Shown: positions 1 to 8,910, counted from the first letter of the stretch. The stretch: DNA of 64,000 bases from Paenibacillus sp. FSL R7-0273 (GCF_000758625.1 NZ_CP009283.1:3235501-3299500), one strand, 5' to 3'. The notes: generated by a model from the sequence alone, not told the origin. Program-made: numbers and translations.

Positions 1-900
1 GAGGATGCAAGAGAGCAGGAGGCATTCACACACACTCTTCATGAGGTCAGAGCCCTGATTAATGATGAGCTGCCGTTTGCGAAGCCCGATCATATTCCGG
101 CCATGCAGGAACGGCTGATCCATGCAGCCAACTACAGCCTGGAGGGGGACGGGAAGCGGGTGCGCCCGATCCTGACCTGGGTAATGGGGGTGAACGAATA
201 CGGACTGGAGTCATCGGCCATCACCCCGCTTCTGCGGTCACTGGAGTACATGCATACGGCATCCCTGATCTTCGATGATCTGCCCTCGCAGGATAATGCG
301 GCTACCCGCAGAGGACGGGAAACACTGCATGAGGTGCACGGCAGCGCGGTTGCTGAATTAGCCGGACTGTATCTTATCCAGCGGGCAATCGGACAGCAGG
401 CCTCACTGAACCGGTTCAAGCCGGAGACGGTGCTCGCCCTGATCCGCTATTCAGCGCAAAAGGCTGAAGATATGTGCATGGGGCAGATGATGGATCTGGA
501 TTCAAAAGGCAGAGTCCTTACACTGGAGGAGCTGAACAGGGTATGCTTTTATAAGACGGGGGTTGCCTTTGAGGCCTGTCTGGTTATGCCGGCGATGCTG
601 GCTGAGGTTAAGGAGGATGAGCTTGCTGCGCTCAAAAGGTTTGCCTACCATATGGGCATTGCCTTTCAGATCAGGGATGATCTGCTGGATGTGGAAGGTG
701 AAGCGCAGGTGCTGGGTAAGCCGGCCGGCAATGATGCTGTTAACAATCAGTCCAATTTTGTCTCGGTGCTCGGTATTGACGGTGCCGGCAGGGAGATGTG
801 GCAGCATTACTGCCATGCAAGCGACGCGTTAAAAGAAATTCCCCGTAAGACCTCCTTCTTAAAGCATTTGCTTCAATATGTGGTTAACCGGGAGCGTTAA
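1..900 (+). CDS. Polyprenyl synthase family protein (5' end outside window)
   Basis: The frame is open from base 1, so the start lies upstream; 299 residues are visible. It is a trans-isoprenyl diphosphate synthase, which condenses allylic diphosphates with IPP. The first Asp-rich motif is FDDLPSQD near visible residue 92, followed by RRGR; the second is IRDDLLD near residue 226. The four-residue gap in the first motif (DDx4D) resembles IspA-type bacterial farnesyl/geranylgeranyl synthases. About 35 residues precede the first alignable part, so it could be a normal IspA-sized enzyme or the C-terminal part of a longer fusion; the window cannot decide. A terminator follows directly. Product chain length cannot be read from sequence alone. 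Confidence 0.88.
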   Translation, partial: EDAREQEAFTHTLHEVRALINDELPFAKPDHIPAMQERLIHAANYSLEGDGKRVRPILTWVMGVNEYGLESSAITPLLRSLEYMHTASLIFDDLPSQDNAATRRGRETLHEVHGSAVAELAGLYLIQRAIGQQASLNRFKPETVLALIRYSAQKAEDMCMGQMMDLDSKGRVLTLEELNRVCFYKTGVAFEACLVMPAMLAEVKEDELAALKRFAYHMGIAFQIRDDLLDVEGEAQVLGKPAGNDAVNNQSNFVSVLGIDGAGREMWQHYCHASDALKEIPRKTSFLKHLLQYVVNRER

Positions 901-913
901 ATGAATAGCAATG

Positions 914-938
914 AGCCCGCACAGGATGCGGGCTTTTT
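914..938 (+). terminator. Rho-independent terminator after the polyprenyl synthase
   Basis: A 7-bp stem, AGCCCGC at 914-920 pairing with GCGGGCT at 928-934, has a 7-base loop and runs into a T-run. It ends the rightward transcript 14 bases after the stop codon. Confidence 0.85.
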
Positions 939-967
939 GTATGTAAATGTGCAAGCTGATTAGCCGT

Positions 968-1837
968 TTAGCCGTTCGTCCGGGAAGCCATTCTTTGGAT
1001 CTCCTCTACAATCAGCTGCGGCTCGGTATACATAATCATATGACCGGATTTCGGGGCTTCTACGAGACGTCCATCCGGGTGACCGGCAGCTGATTTACGA
1101 TGGGCAGCATGCAGCAGCGGTCTCATTTTGCGTTCCATACGGGATATGTAGGTGCCCGAGAGAATAGTCAGCGGGATCGAGCCGGGCTGAACCTGCTTGC
1201 CGCGAAGCGCCTTCAGGTCCTTGATGAAATCCTTGCCCTCGGCAAGCATGGTTGTACCCGCCTGCCTGCTGAAGTCCTCCCGCTTGTGATCGGCATAGAC
1301 ATCCGCAGGCAGGACCTTGCCTTGTCTGCTGCCGAGCAGCTTATACAGGCCGGTCTTCATAATGAGCGGAACCAGAAAGTCCATTCTTCCGTAATGCCGC
1401 TCTGTTTTTTCTTCGAAATACAGGCCGCAGTTCTCGTCGGTAGGATCGACCAGCAGTATTCCAATGATCTTTGCAGGGCCCAGCTTAGCTGCAGCATTGC
1501 GTACAATAGGACCGCCCCAGCTGTGGCCGACCAGAAGGAAGGGGCCGCTGCCAAGCTCTCCGAGCAGGAAGAGCAGGTCCCCGGTTATTCTCGCAAGCGT
1601 CCGGGGAGCAGGGTCCGGCTCGCTCCGGCCGCTGCCAGCCCGGTCGTAGACAACAGCACGGGCATGTCCTGCGGCCGGGGGCTGTACCAGTCCCCAGCAT
1701 GAGCGGGACATGCCCATGCCTGATTCGAAGACGACGGTCACCGGACCGGTTCCTTGTTCCATGTAATGAAGCTTGCGGCCGTCTGGGGTCTCTATGTAAT
1801 GGCTGCTGCCGAATGTATGCGCCTTGGTACCGGACAT
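968..1837 (-). CDS. Alpha/beta hydrolase
   Basis: A 289-residue serine hydrolase of the alpha/beta fold. The nucleophile elbow is GHSWGG, the acid is probably the Asp in DPTDEN, and the general base is the His in KSGHM near the C-terminus. I chose the ATG at 1837 because GGAGAG lies six bases upstream; a TTG at 1855 is in frame but lacks a ribosome site. There is no signal peptide, so it should be cytoplasmic. Substrate is unknown. It lies downstream of the metal-importer operon on the same strand, separated by 76 bases that contain a Fur-like box, so it may be iron-responsive and transcribed separately. Confidence 0.85.
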   Translation of the reverse strand: MSGTKAHTFGSSHYIETPDGRKLHYMEQGTGPVTVVFESGMGMSRSCWGLVQPPAAGHARAVVYDRAGSGRSEPDPAPRTLARITGDLLFLLGELGSGPFLLVGHSWGGPIVRNAAAKLGPAKIIGILLVDPTDENCGLYFEEKTERHYGRMDFLVPLIMKTGLYKLLGSRQGKVLPADVYADHKREDFSRQAGTTMLAEGKDFIKDLKALRGKQVQPGSIPLTILSGTYISRMERKMRPLLHAAHRKSAAGHPDGRLVEAPKSGHMIMYTEPQLIVEEIQRMASRTNG

Positions 1838-1856
1838 GTTCATCTCTCCAGTCAAT

Positions 1857-1871
1857 TAAGAATCATTATCA
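1857..1871 (-). promoter_or_regulatory. Fur-box-like site upstream of the alpha/beta hydrolase
   Basis: On the minus strand the site reads TGATAATGATTCTTA, which matches 12 of the 14 defined positions of the 7-1-7 Fur consensus TGATAATnATTATCA. It lies about 20 bases upstream of the hydrolase start. Assignment to Fur rests on similarity only. Confidence 0.5.
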
Positions 1872-1913
1872 ATTGATTTCATTGTAAACGACCAGAACTG
1901 AACGGACAAGGAA

Positions 1914-2681
1914 TTAAAAAATAGAAATAAGCTCCTTTGTGTAAGGATGCCTGTCCTCCGCAAACATCTCCTGCCTGGTAAAGCTGTCGACAAACTCTCC
2001 CTCACGCATAACGAGCAGCCTGCTGCACATCCGGCTGACCGCAGCCAGATCATGGGAAATGAACAGATAAGCCAGCTTCAGATCACGCTGCAGCTGCTCC
2101 AGCAGAGTAAGGATGGCGCCCTGGGATAAGACGTCCAGGCTGGCCGTAGGCTCATCGAGTACAATCAGGGCGGGTTCAATGCTTATAGCCCTTGCTATCG
2201 TTACCCGCTGCTTCTGCCCGCCGCTCAGCTCATGAGGATAGCAGTCCGCCAGCGAAGGAGAGAGCTCTACCGCCTCCAGCAGCTCAGCGACAAAAGCGGA
2301 GCGGGAGGTGCAGCTGAAATAGGAGTGCTGCAACTGGCGGCTGTATTGGTTATAAGGGTCCAGGAGGGAATCCCTGATGCGCAGCCGCGGATTCAGCGCC
2401 GCTGCGGGATTCTGGAAGACCATCTGCATATCGCGGCGGTATGGATTCAGCTGCTTCTCGTTAAGCTGCTGAATGGGCTGTCCTTTAAAGACAATGGCAC
2501 CGCCGCTTATGGGCTCAAGCTGCAGCAGGCAGCGGGCCAGCGTGCTTTTTCCGCAGCCGCTCTCCCCGACCAGGCCCAGGCTCTCCCCGCGGTCTAACCG
2601 GAAGCTTGCAGCCTTGATGGCTTGTTTACCGTTACTGTAATGCTTGGACAGCTGTTCTACGGACAGCAGTGGAGTATTCAT
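1914..2681 (-). CDS. ABC transporter ATPase, Ni/metallophore/peptide importer (NikE/CntF/OppF type)
   Basis: A 255-residue cytoplasmic ATPase with all expected motifs: Walker A GESGCGKS, Q-loop FQNP, signature LSGGQKQR, Walker B LIVLDEPTASLD and switch His in ISHD. It is the last gene of a five-gene operon and overlaps the preceding ATPase gene by four bases. In the PepT/Opp/Nik family two different ATPases power one importer, and this is the F/E-type subunit. The C-terminal extension typical of OppF is short here, as in NikE. Confidence 0.92.
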   Translation of the reverse strand: MNTPLLSVEQLSKHYSNGKQAIKAASFRLDRGESLGLVGESGCGKSTLARCLLQLEPISGGAIVFKGQPIQQLNEKQLNPYRRDMQMVFQNPAAALNPRLRIRDSLLDPYNQYSRQLQHSYFSCTSRSAFVAELLEAVELSPSLADCYPHELSGGQKQRVTIARAISIEPALIVLDEPTASLDVLSQGAILTLLEQLQRDLKLAYLFISHDLAAVSRMCSRLLVMREGEFVDSFTRQEMFAEDRHPYTKELISIF

Positions 2682-3469
2682 GATTGTGCCTCCTGTAAGC
2701 CAGACGGAAGACGCGAGAGCACCGGTGCGGCAGCAATTAGCTGGCGGGTGTATTCATGCCGGGGATGGTCCAGGATCCGGTGTGTCCCCCCTGATTCGAC
2801 AATTTTGCCTTCTTTCATAACGGCGATCCGGTCAGTATAGCGTCTGACATGCCGCCAGTCATGCGTGATGAAGAGGATGGAGCAGCCGGTTTCCAGCCTC
2901 AGCCGGTTCAGCAGGCCCATTACCTGATGACCGCTGACACTGTCCAGGGCTGTAGTTACTTCATCTGCGACCAGTACATCAGGCGAGAACAGCAGGGCCA
3001 GAGCAATGGAGGCACGCTGCAGCTGGCCGCCGCTCAGCTGAAACGGATAGCGCGCTGCCAGACTGCCGTCCAGACCGACCGATTCGAGAGCGGCTGAAGT
3101 GCGGATTGCGGCTTCCTTAAGATGCTCCTTGTCGTGCGTGGCGACGGCTTCCCTGAAATGCTGTCCAATGGTACGGAATGGGGCGAAGGCAGCCTGATAG
3201 TCCTGGAAAATGTAGGACATCCGGCGGCCTAACAGCTTACGGAGAGCACTGCGCTTCAGCCCGAGCAGCTCTGTGCCCCCAAGTGTGATGCTGCCTTCCG
3301 CAGACAGTCCGGGCGGGAGCAGCTGGCCGGCGCTGCGGGAGAGCAGGCTTTTACCGCTACCGCTTTGGCCGACCAGTGCATGCCATTCACCAGGCTGGAC
3401 GTTCAGGGATACACTGTCGACCAGTGTGCGGGAAGAGGTGCGTATAGTAATCTGATCAAATTGCAGCAT
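2678..3469 (-). CDS. ABC transporter ATPase, Ni/metallophore/peptide importer (NikD/CntD type)
   Basis: A 263-residue ATPase with Walker A GQSGSGKS, Q-loop FQDYQAAF, signature LSGGQLQR and switch His in THDW. Walker B reads LVADEVTTALD, so the usual DEP is DEV; the catalytic Glu is kept. It pairs with the downstream ATPase and overlaps the upstream permease gene by one base, consistent with translational coupling. Confidence 0.92.
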   Translation of the reverse strand: MLQFDQITIRTSSRTLVDSVSLNVQPGEWHALVGQSGSGKSLLSRSAGQLLPPGLSAEGSITLGGTELLGLKRSALRKLLGRRMSYIFQDYQAAFAPFRTIGQHFREAVATHDKEHLKEAAIRTSAALESVGLDGSLAARYPFQLSGGQLQRASIALALLFSPDVLVADEVTTALDSVSGHQVMGLLNRLRLETGCSILFITHDWRHVRRYTDRIAVMKEGKIVESGGTHRILDHPRHEYTRQLIAAAPVLSRLPSGLQEAQS

Positions 3470-4317
3470 TAAGCCCGAACCTCCTTTTTGACATCAAAAT
3501 GGTCTCTCAGATAATCGCCCAGCATATTTACGGACAGCACCAGCAGCACAATGGCGAGGCCTGGATAGAGCATCAGCTGCGGTGCAAGCTGAAAGTAGGG
3601 GCGCGAATCATTAAGCATCGAGCCCCATTCCGGAGTCGGCGGCTGTACGCCAAGCCCGATATAGGATAGGGAGGAGATCAGGAGAATCACCTTGCCGAGG
3701 TCAAGGCTGGCCAGGACAAGCACCTGGCCGGCAACATGCGGCAGCAGATGACGGCCCAGCATTTTTGCCGGAGACAATCCGTTAATCTGCGCAGCCAGCA
3801 TATAATCCTGCCGGGATTCGGTCATGACGGTAGTGCGCACTACCCGGGCATAGCTGACCCATTTTACCATGACAATAGCAATAATCATGCTGTGCAGACC
3901 GGGACCAAGCAGGCCGCTGAGCACAATAACGACGATCATATCGGGAAAAGCCAGGAAGCCGTCGGCAATGCGCATGAATACACGGTCCAGCCAGCCGCCC
4001 TTAAAGCCGGCAAGCATGCCAGCCGCCGTACCGATGAACAGTGCGGCTGCCAGGGCAAGCAGGCTATAGCCGACGGTCTGCTGTCCGCCGAGCACAAGCC
4101 TGGTCAGCACATCGCGGCCCAGATGATCTGTGCCCAGCGGATGAGTCAGGCTTGATCCCTGCAGGCGGATACTCAGGTCAGTCAGGGTGGAGTCATGGCG
4201 GAGAACAAAGGCGGTATAGATGTAAATAAACAGAAGGAGAATGGCGGTTAGGGACGCTGTGCCAAGCTGGACTTTTTTTCTCAGGCCGTTCCCGGACTGC
4301 CTAAACAAGCGGATCAT
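3469..4317 (-). CDS. ABC transporter permease (NikC/CntC/OppC type)
   Basis: A 282-residue membrane permease. The N-terminal extracytoplasmic loop carries the HPLGTDHLGRDVLTR signature typical of OppC/DppC/NikC proteins, and the EAA-type loop appears near GLSPAKMLGRHLLPHV. About six membrane segments are visible. It lies between the two ATPase genes and the other permease gene, with overlaps or a one-base gap. Confidence 0.92.
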   Translation of the reverse strand: MIRLFRQSGNGLRKKVQLGTASLTAILLLFIYIYTAFVLRHDSTLTDLSIRLQGSSLTHPLGTDHLGRDVLTRLVLGGQQTVGYSLLALAAALFIGTAAGMLAGFKGGWLDRVFMRIADGFLAFPDMIVVIVLSGLLGPGLHSMIIAIVMVKWVSYARVVRTTVMTESRQDYMLAAQINGLSPAKMLGRHLLPHVAGQVLVLASLDLGKVILLISSLSYIGLGVQPPTPEWGSMLNDSRPYFQLAPQLMLYPGLAIVLLVLSVNMLGDYLRDHFDVKKEVRA

Positions 4318-4318
4318 G

Positions 4319-5260
4319 CTACATTCTCCTTCCCTTTAATCTGACTTCAGGCTTCAAATAACGGTTAAGCAAATCTACTCCAGTATTGACCGCAAATACA
4401 GTAACGGCCATTACCAGAATGTAGCCCTGGATAACCGGATAATCACGCTGGCGGATAGAATCCACTACTAATTTGCCGATACCCGGATAAGCGAACAGCA
4501 CCTCGATGACGACAACGCCGCCGATCAGGCTTCCGATGCTTACTCCAAATACCGTAACAACCGGCGGCAGGCTGTGGCGGAAGGCATAGGCCCAGAAGAT
4601 CCGCCACTCCGGAATGCCGCGCGCTCTCCCGGAAATTATAAATTCCTCACTAAGCGAGTCCAAGAGACTTGAGCGGAGCAGCCGGAGATAGACACTTGAT
4701 ATAGCCAGGCCGAGGGTCAGCGAAGGCAGAACCATGGACGGGAGGCCGCCCCGTCCCATCGTTGGAAGCCAGCCCAGCTGGACGGCGAACAGGTCAATCA
4801 GGATCAGCCCCAGCCAGAAGCTGGGCACAGCGGCTCCGATCACCGACAGGGTGCGGCTGAGCTTATCCAGCCAGCTGTCCCGGTAAAGTGCAGACAGGGA
4901 GGCCAGCGGTAATGCTACGGCCAGCATGACGGCGAGTGAGCCCAGCGTCAGCTCGAGAGTCGTCGGCAGGCTTGAAGCAATCAGCCTTACGGCAGGCTCG
5001 CCGGTAGCATAGGAATTGCCGAAATCCAGCTTCAGAAACTTGGCCAGCCATTGTCCATACTGGACGATAAGCGGATCATTAAAGCCCATTTCCTCACGCA
5101 GCGCCTCAATCTGCTCCTGGCTGACCGACAGCTCATCCACGTTCAATATGGTCAGTGCGGGATCTCCGGGAGCAAGCCGGATGAACAGAAAGCTGATAAA
5201 GGTTATGAACAACAGAAACAGGACGACTTCAAGAAACTTGCGGGTGATAAGCCGCAGCAT
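4319..5260 (-). CDS. ABC transporter permease (NikB/CntB/OppB type)
   Basis: A 313-residue permease of the OppB/NikB class: N-terminal membrane segment, RLAPGDPA motif just after it, and the ARGIPEWRIFWAYAFRHS cytoplasmic EAA loop that contacts an ATPase. It follows the binding-protein gene with a one-base overlap. It should form the membrane channel with the NikC-like subunit. Confidence 0.92.
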   Translation of the reverse strand: MLRLITRKFLEVVLFLLFITFISFLFIRLAPGDPALTILNVDELSVSQEQIEALREEMGFNDPLIVQYGQWLAKFLKLDFGNSYATGEPAVRLIASSLPTTLELTLGSLAVMLAVALPLASLSALYRDSWLDKLSRTLSVIGAAVPSFWLGLILIDLFAVQLGWLPTMGRGGLPSMVLPSLTLGLAISSVYLRLLRSSLLDSLSEEFIISGRARGIPEWRIFWAYAFRHSLPPVVTVFGVSIGSLIGGVVVIEVLFAYPGIGKLVVDSIRQRDYPVIQGYILVMAVTVFAVNTGVDLLNRYLKPEVRLKGRRM

Positions 5261-6846
5261 TATTTCGTGACATCCAGTTTATTTGTAATCATGTAGTACT
5301 CGCTCCGGGTAGTCACCCAGTTCGTAACCTTATCCTTGTTGTAAGCGACAATGGTTGACGGATGCAGGATAAAGGAATTGATCATCTGCTCATGCACATA
5401 AGCCGCCGCCTGTTCTGCGAGTGCAGCACGCTCATCAGCGCCTACTGTCTGGTTAAGCTTATCAATAATGGCAGTCAGCTCCGGCTGTTCGGCACCGCTG
5501 AAGTTCAGTGCTCCATCCGGGTGATAGGTGGCATTCAGATAATAGCCGGCATCTCCGCGGGGTGCGGTCAGATTGCTGTAGGTAGCCAGATCCCAATCCC
5601 GGTTCGAGGCCATATAATCCTCGGGCGTATCAATCTGGCGGATTTCAACCTGTATTCCGATCCGCTTGGCGTCAGACTGGAACACCTGGGCGATCAACGG
5701 CAGGTCAGCGCGGGCGCTGTATGTAAGCAATACAAGCTGAAGCGGCTCACCGTTCTTTTGCATGATTCCGTCCTGCTGCGTATAGCCAGCTTCATTCAGA
5801 TATTGGACCGCTGCAGCTTCACCGCTTGGACCCGGCTCAAAGGAAGGGGCGAACGGCAGGGAAGGCAGGAAAGGACCTTTGGCCGCTTCTCCGTAGCCCA
5901 GCAGGATGGTGTCTACAATTTGCTGACGGTTAATCAGTGCGTCTACCGCCCGGCGGATCCGGACATCCTGCATGCTGGTACGTTCCATGTTCATCGTCAT
6001 CTGATGTACGCGGAAGGTTGAGGTAGCCTCCACTTCAATGCCCTCTTGGGCGCGCAGCACTTCCAGGCTTTCTACTTCAGGGCGGTAGACGATATCCACC
6101 TGGCCCGACTGCAGGGCAAGCGTACGGGCATTGGCATCCTCATTGAACGAGAAGGTGACGAAATCTAGCTTGGAAGCTCCGTCCCAGTAGGCATCATAGC
6201 GCTCCAGCTCCAGCTTGCTGCCAGGGGCGAAGGAGGTGAGCCTGAACGGGCCGGTTCCGGTAAGCTTTGTGTTAAAATCGCCTTCTGTTACATCAATGAC
6301 GGACACGTTAGGGTTAACCAGCTCGCTGATGAACTCCGGAAAGGGCCGGGTTGTAGTGATCTGCAGCTGATTGCCTTCTACCTCAATCTGTCCGATATTT
6401 AGCGCATTACGGATGGCTACGTTCTCGTTCATAGCCCGCTCCAGGGAAGCTTTTACAGCAGGACCGTCCATTGCCTTGCCGTTGTGGAAGGTGATCCCTT
6501 CACGCAGGTTAATGACCCAGTTCACACCGTCGTCACCCTCCCACGATTCAGCCAGCCAAGGAACTACCTTCAGCTGCTCTTCATCCAGCTTCACCAGCGT
6601 TTCGGTAATGCCGGCGCGCAGCGGGACATAGCTGGAATCAATATGCGGATCTAGTGAGCGGGTGGAGAAGTTGTAAAGGAAATGAATATGCTTTTTATCC
6701 GCGTCCTGGTTCGCTGTATTCTGTGAAGCCTCTGAACAGGCGCTTAAAAGAGTTAATATAATGAGCATTGGCAGGCTTAGGCAGAGCCGGAAGGCTTTAG
6801 GTGAGGAGAAAAAACGGAGTGAAGACAGCTGTGTATTCTTTTTCAT
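5260..6846 (-). CDS. Metal/metallophore ABC importer substrate-binding lipoprotein (NikA/CntA type)
   Basis: A 528-residue binding protein of the SBP_bac_5 family. A signal sequence ends at lipobox LSAC with Cys37, so it should be a lipoprotein on the outer face of the membrane. The pattern LDPHIDS, then VPWLAESWE, then NLREGITFHNGK is standard for this family and closest, from memory, to nickel/opine-metallophore binders rather than oligopeptide binders. Start ATG at 6846 has GAGGG a few bases upstream. It heads the operon A-B-C-D-F and lies behind a Zur box, which suggests zinc or a zincophore as substrate. No metallophore synthesis genes are in the window. Confidence 0.85.
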   Translation of the reverse strand: MKKNTQLSSLRFFSSPKAFRLCLSLPMLIILTLLSACSEASQNTANQDADKKHIHFLYNFSTRSLDPHIDSSYVPLRAGITETLVKLDEEQLKVVPWLAESWEGDDGVNWVINLREGITFHNGKAMDGPAVKASLERAMNENVAIRNALNIGQIEVEGNQLQITTTRPFPEFISELVNPNVSVIDVTEGDFNTKLTGTGPFRLTSFAPGSKLELERYDAYWDGASKLDFVTFSFNEDANARTLALQSGQVDIVYRPEVESLEVLRAQEGIEVEATSTFRVHQMTMNMERTSMQDVRIRRAVDALINRQQIVDTILLGYGEAAKGPFLPSLPFAPSFEPGPSGEAAAVQYLNEAGYTQQDGIMQKNGEPLQLVLLTYSARADLPLIAQVFQSDAKRIGIQVEIRQIDTPEDYMASNRDWDLATYSNLTAPRGDAGYYLNATYHPDGALNFSGAEQPELTAIIDKLNQTVGADERAALAEQAAAYVHEQMINSFILHPSTIVAYNKDKVTNWVTTRSEYYMITNKLDVTK

Positions 6847-6888
6847 GATGCACCCTCTTAATTAGTAATAGTTACGAATAAATATGTT

Positions 6889-6905
6889 ATCGTAAAAATT
6901 ACGAT
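6889..6905 (-). promoter_or_regulatory. Zur box controlling the NikA/CntA-type importer operon
   Basis: The core TCGTAAAAATTACGA (6890-6904) differs at only one defined position from the Bacillus Zur consensus TCGTAATnATTACGA, and the flanking A/T extends the dyad to 17 bases. It lies about 43 bases upstream of the binding-protein start. A further half site TTACGA is at 6872-6877. Zur represses zinc-uptake genes when zinc is replete. Confidence 0.8.
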
Positions 6906-6935
6906 TAATCAAGGCTTAATTTAAAATTGAAACTA

Positions 6936-6978
6936 TTTACAATTTCCGATGAATAAGCTATATTGTACTGGTACAATA
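6936..6978 (+). promoter_or_regulatory. Sigma-A promoter overlapped by a perfect GntR-type palindrome
   Basis: The -35 TTTACA (6936-6941) and -10 TATATT (6959-6964) are separated by exactly 17 bases. The -10 is overlapped by the perfect inverted repeat TATTGTACTGGTACAATA at 6961-6978 (8-2-8). Its position across the -10 and start point suits a repressor site, most simply for the GntR protein encoded just downstream. Confidence 0.78.
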
Positions 6979-7008
6979 AGTACACTTGGCGGCAGGAGAG
7001 TGAGCTGT

Positions 7009-7389
7009 TTGGAAATTATCATCAGTAATAACCGCAACAAGCCGATCTATGAACAGATTACAGCCCAGATTAAAGCCATGATTATGAGCGGTGAGCTGAA
7101 GGCGGGAGACAGCATTCCCTCCATGCGGGCATTGGCCAAGTCCATTCAGGTTAGTGTCATTACGGTTCAGAAGGCATATGAGGATTTGCAGCGCGAGGGG
7201 TTTATTGAGACGACTGTCGGGCGCGGGAGCTTCGTGTCTGCGCTGAATAAGGAGCTTGTTCAGGAGGAGCAGCAAAAAAGAATCGAAGAGCATCTGATCA
7301 CAGCCGTAGAAATTGCCCGAAGCAGCGGGATCAGGCGGGAGAAGCTGATGGAATTACTTAATCTTTTTTACGGGGAGGATACCAGATGA
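7009..7389 (+). CDS. GntR-family repressor, YtrA subfamily
   Basis: A 126-residue regulator: a winged helix-turn-helix over about residues 8-75 (PIYEQITAQIK, SIPSMRALAK, VGRGSFVS) and then only a short helical tail, as in the YtrA subfamily, which lacks the large ligand domain of other GntR proteins. I chose TTG at 7009, with AGGAGAG eight bases upstream; longer in-frame starts have no ribosome site and would run into the promoter. The gene overlaps the ABC ATPase gene by four bases. YtrA-type regulators usually repress their own ABC operon and respond to cell-envelope stress. Confidence 0.88.
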   Translation: MEIIISNNRNKPIYEQITAQIKAMIMSGELKAGDSIPSMRALAKSIQVSVITVQKAYEDLQREGFIETTVGRGSFVSALNKELVQEEQQKRIEEHLITAVEIARSSGIRREKLMELLNLFYGEDTR

Positions 7390-8249
7390 TATATAACCTG
7401 GAAGTAGACGGTCTGACCAAAACGTATAACGGCTCTGATTTCAGCCTGGACAATGTTTCGTTCTCGATTCCCAGCGGGATGATTATGGGCTTTGTCGGTG
7501 AGAACGGAGCGGGTAAGACCACCACCATCAAATCCATTTTGAACACGGTTAAAATTGACGGCGGCACTATAAAGCTGCTGGGGAGAACGATGACAGACAA
7601 GGACACCGGAATCCGAGAAGATATTGGAGTCGTGCTGGATGCGGCCAATTTCTCGGGCATCCTCACCCCGGCTAGACTGGCAAAGGTAATGAGCGGTATT
7701 TACAGGCAATGGGATCAGGACGAGTACATAAGGCTTACAGGAAAGTTCGGCCTGCCAATGAACCGGAGACTCAAGGATTTCTCACGCGGGATGTCGATGA
7801 AGCTGGCGATCGCCGCAGCGCTGTCCCACCGTCCCAAGCTGCTGATTCTGGATGAAGCCACTTCGGGGCTTGATCCGGTTACCCGGGAGGAGATACTGGA
7901 GGTGTTTCAGGAGTTTGTGGAGGATGAGAGCCGCTCTATTCTGATGTCCTCCCACATTACAAGTGATCTGGAGAAAATCGCCGATTTCATTACCATCATC
8001 CATCAGGGGAAAATCATATTGACGGCCCCCAAGGACGAGCTGATCTACAACTATGGTATTGCCCGCTGCCGCCAGGAGCAGTTCATACGCATTGAGACGG
8101 CGGACCGGCTGTGCTACAGGAAAAGGGATTTTCAGACCGATGTGCTGGTGGGGGACCGCCAGGCTTTTGCGCAAAAATATGACGGGATCGTTGTTGATAA
8201 CGTTTCGATTGATGAGATTCTGCTGTTTCTGGTAAAGGGGGAGAGGTAA
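7386..8249 (+). CDS. ABC transporter ATPase (YtrB/BcrA-like)
   Basis: A 287-residue ATPase with Walker A GENGAGKT, Walker B LLILDEATSGLD and switch His in SSHIT. The signature is degenerate, SRGMSMK in place of LSGGQ, as is common in YtrB/EcsA-like exporters. ATG at 7386 lies just after GGGGAGG and overlaps the gntR stop. With the next gene it forms a one-ATPase, one-permease ABC-2-type transporter. Confidence 0.9.
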   Translation: MIYNLEVDGLTKTYNGSDFSLDNVSFSIPSGMIMGFVGENGAGKTTTIKSILNTVKIDGGTIKLLGRTMTDKDTGIREDIGVVLDAANFSGILTPARLAKVMSGIYRQWDQDEYIRLTGKFGLPMNRRLKDFSRGMSMKLAIAAALSHRPKLLILDEATSGLDPVTREEILEVFQEFVEDESRSILMSSHITSDLEKIADFITIIHQGKIILTAPKDELIYNYGIARCRQEQFIRIETADRLCYRKRDFQTDVLVGDRQAFAQKYDGIVVDNVSIDEILLFLVKGER

Positions 8250-8891
8250 ATGAGAGGCTTGCTCTTAAACAATTACTATTCCATGCAAAGCAACTTAAAG
8301 GTGTCTCTGGGCATATCGTTATGTCTGCTGCTTGTATCTCTGTTTGCCAGTGATATTACAGCTCTTAATGCAGTGATAGCCGGGCAGATTATGGTGTTTT
8401 CGGTGAGCATTGGCGCTTCGCAGCAGGTGGATGAGGCGGCTAACTGGAACAGAATGGAGATTACCCTTCCGGTCAGACGCAGTACGGTTATCCATGCCAA
8501 ATATCTTTCTTTTATCATGCTGATCGTTATGGGAATTGGAGTCAGCCTCTGTACTCCGGTACTTAACATGTTAAAAGCGGCTGACCCTGCCGGATTTGCC
8601 CAGCTGTGGAACGGTTATACCTTTGGCTTGTCTCTTTCGATCTCTACTATTTCGCTCTGCTTTCCGGCTATCCTGAAATTTGGTGTGGAAAAAAATGAAA
8701 TGATGCTGTTTCTGTCAGCAGGGATATCAGTAGGCTTGCGGATCGGTGTATGGGCACTAATGAATTTTACCGGGAAAAGCGTTAACTTTAACGGCAGTGA
8801 GGTTGGCACAGGCTTCCTGATGCTGTCATTAGTAATGTTTGCGGTATCTTATCTGGTGTCTGTGCGGATTCAGCAGAGTAAGGAGTTCTAG
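8250..8891 (+). CDS. ABC-2-type transporter permease
   Basis: A 213-residue hydrophobic protein with about six membrane segments; the ATG follows the ATPase stop with no gap, after GGGGGAGAGG. The layout resembles the ABC2_membrane_5 family found beside YtrA/YtrB genes. Substrate unknown; an antimicrobial-peptide or envelope-stress role is inferred from context only. Confidence 0.82.
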   Translation: MRGLLLNNYYSMQSNLKVSLGISLCLLLVSLFASDITALNAVIAGQIMVFSVSIGASQQVDEAANWNRMEITLPVRRSTVIHAKYLSFIMLIVMGIGVSLCTPVLNMLKAADPAGFAQLWNGYTFGLSLSISTISLCFPAILKFGVEKNEMMLFLSAGISVGLRIGVWALMNFTGKSVNFNGSEVGTGFLMLSLVMFAVSYLVSVRIQQSKEF

Positions 8892-8910
8892 CCTGCCGTG
8901 GTGACAAAAC

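Noticed and set aside
5362..6021. Open frame of 219 codons antisense to the binding-protein gene
   Set aside because: A by-product of codon bias in the real minus-strand gene; no recognisable motif or ribosome site.
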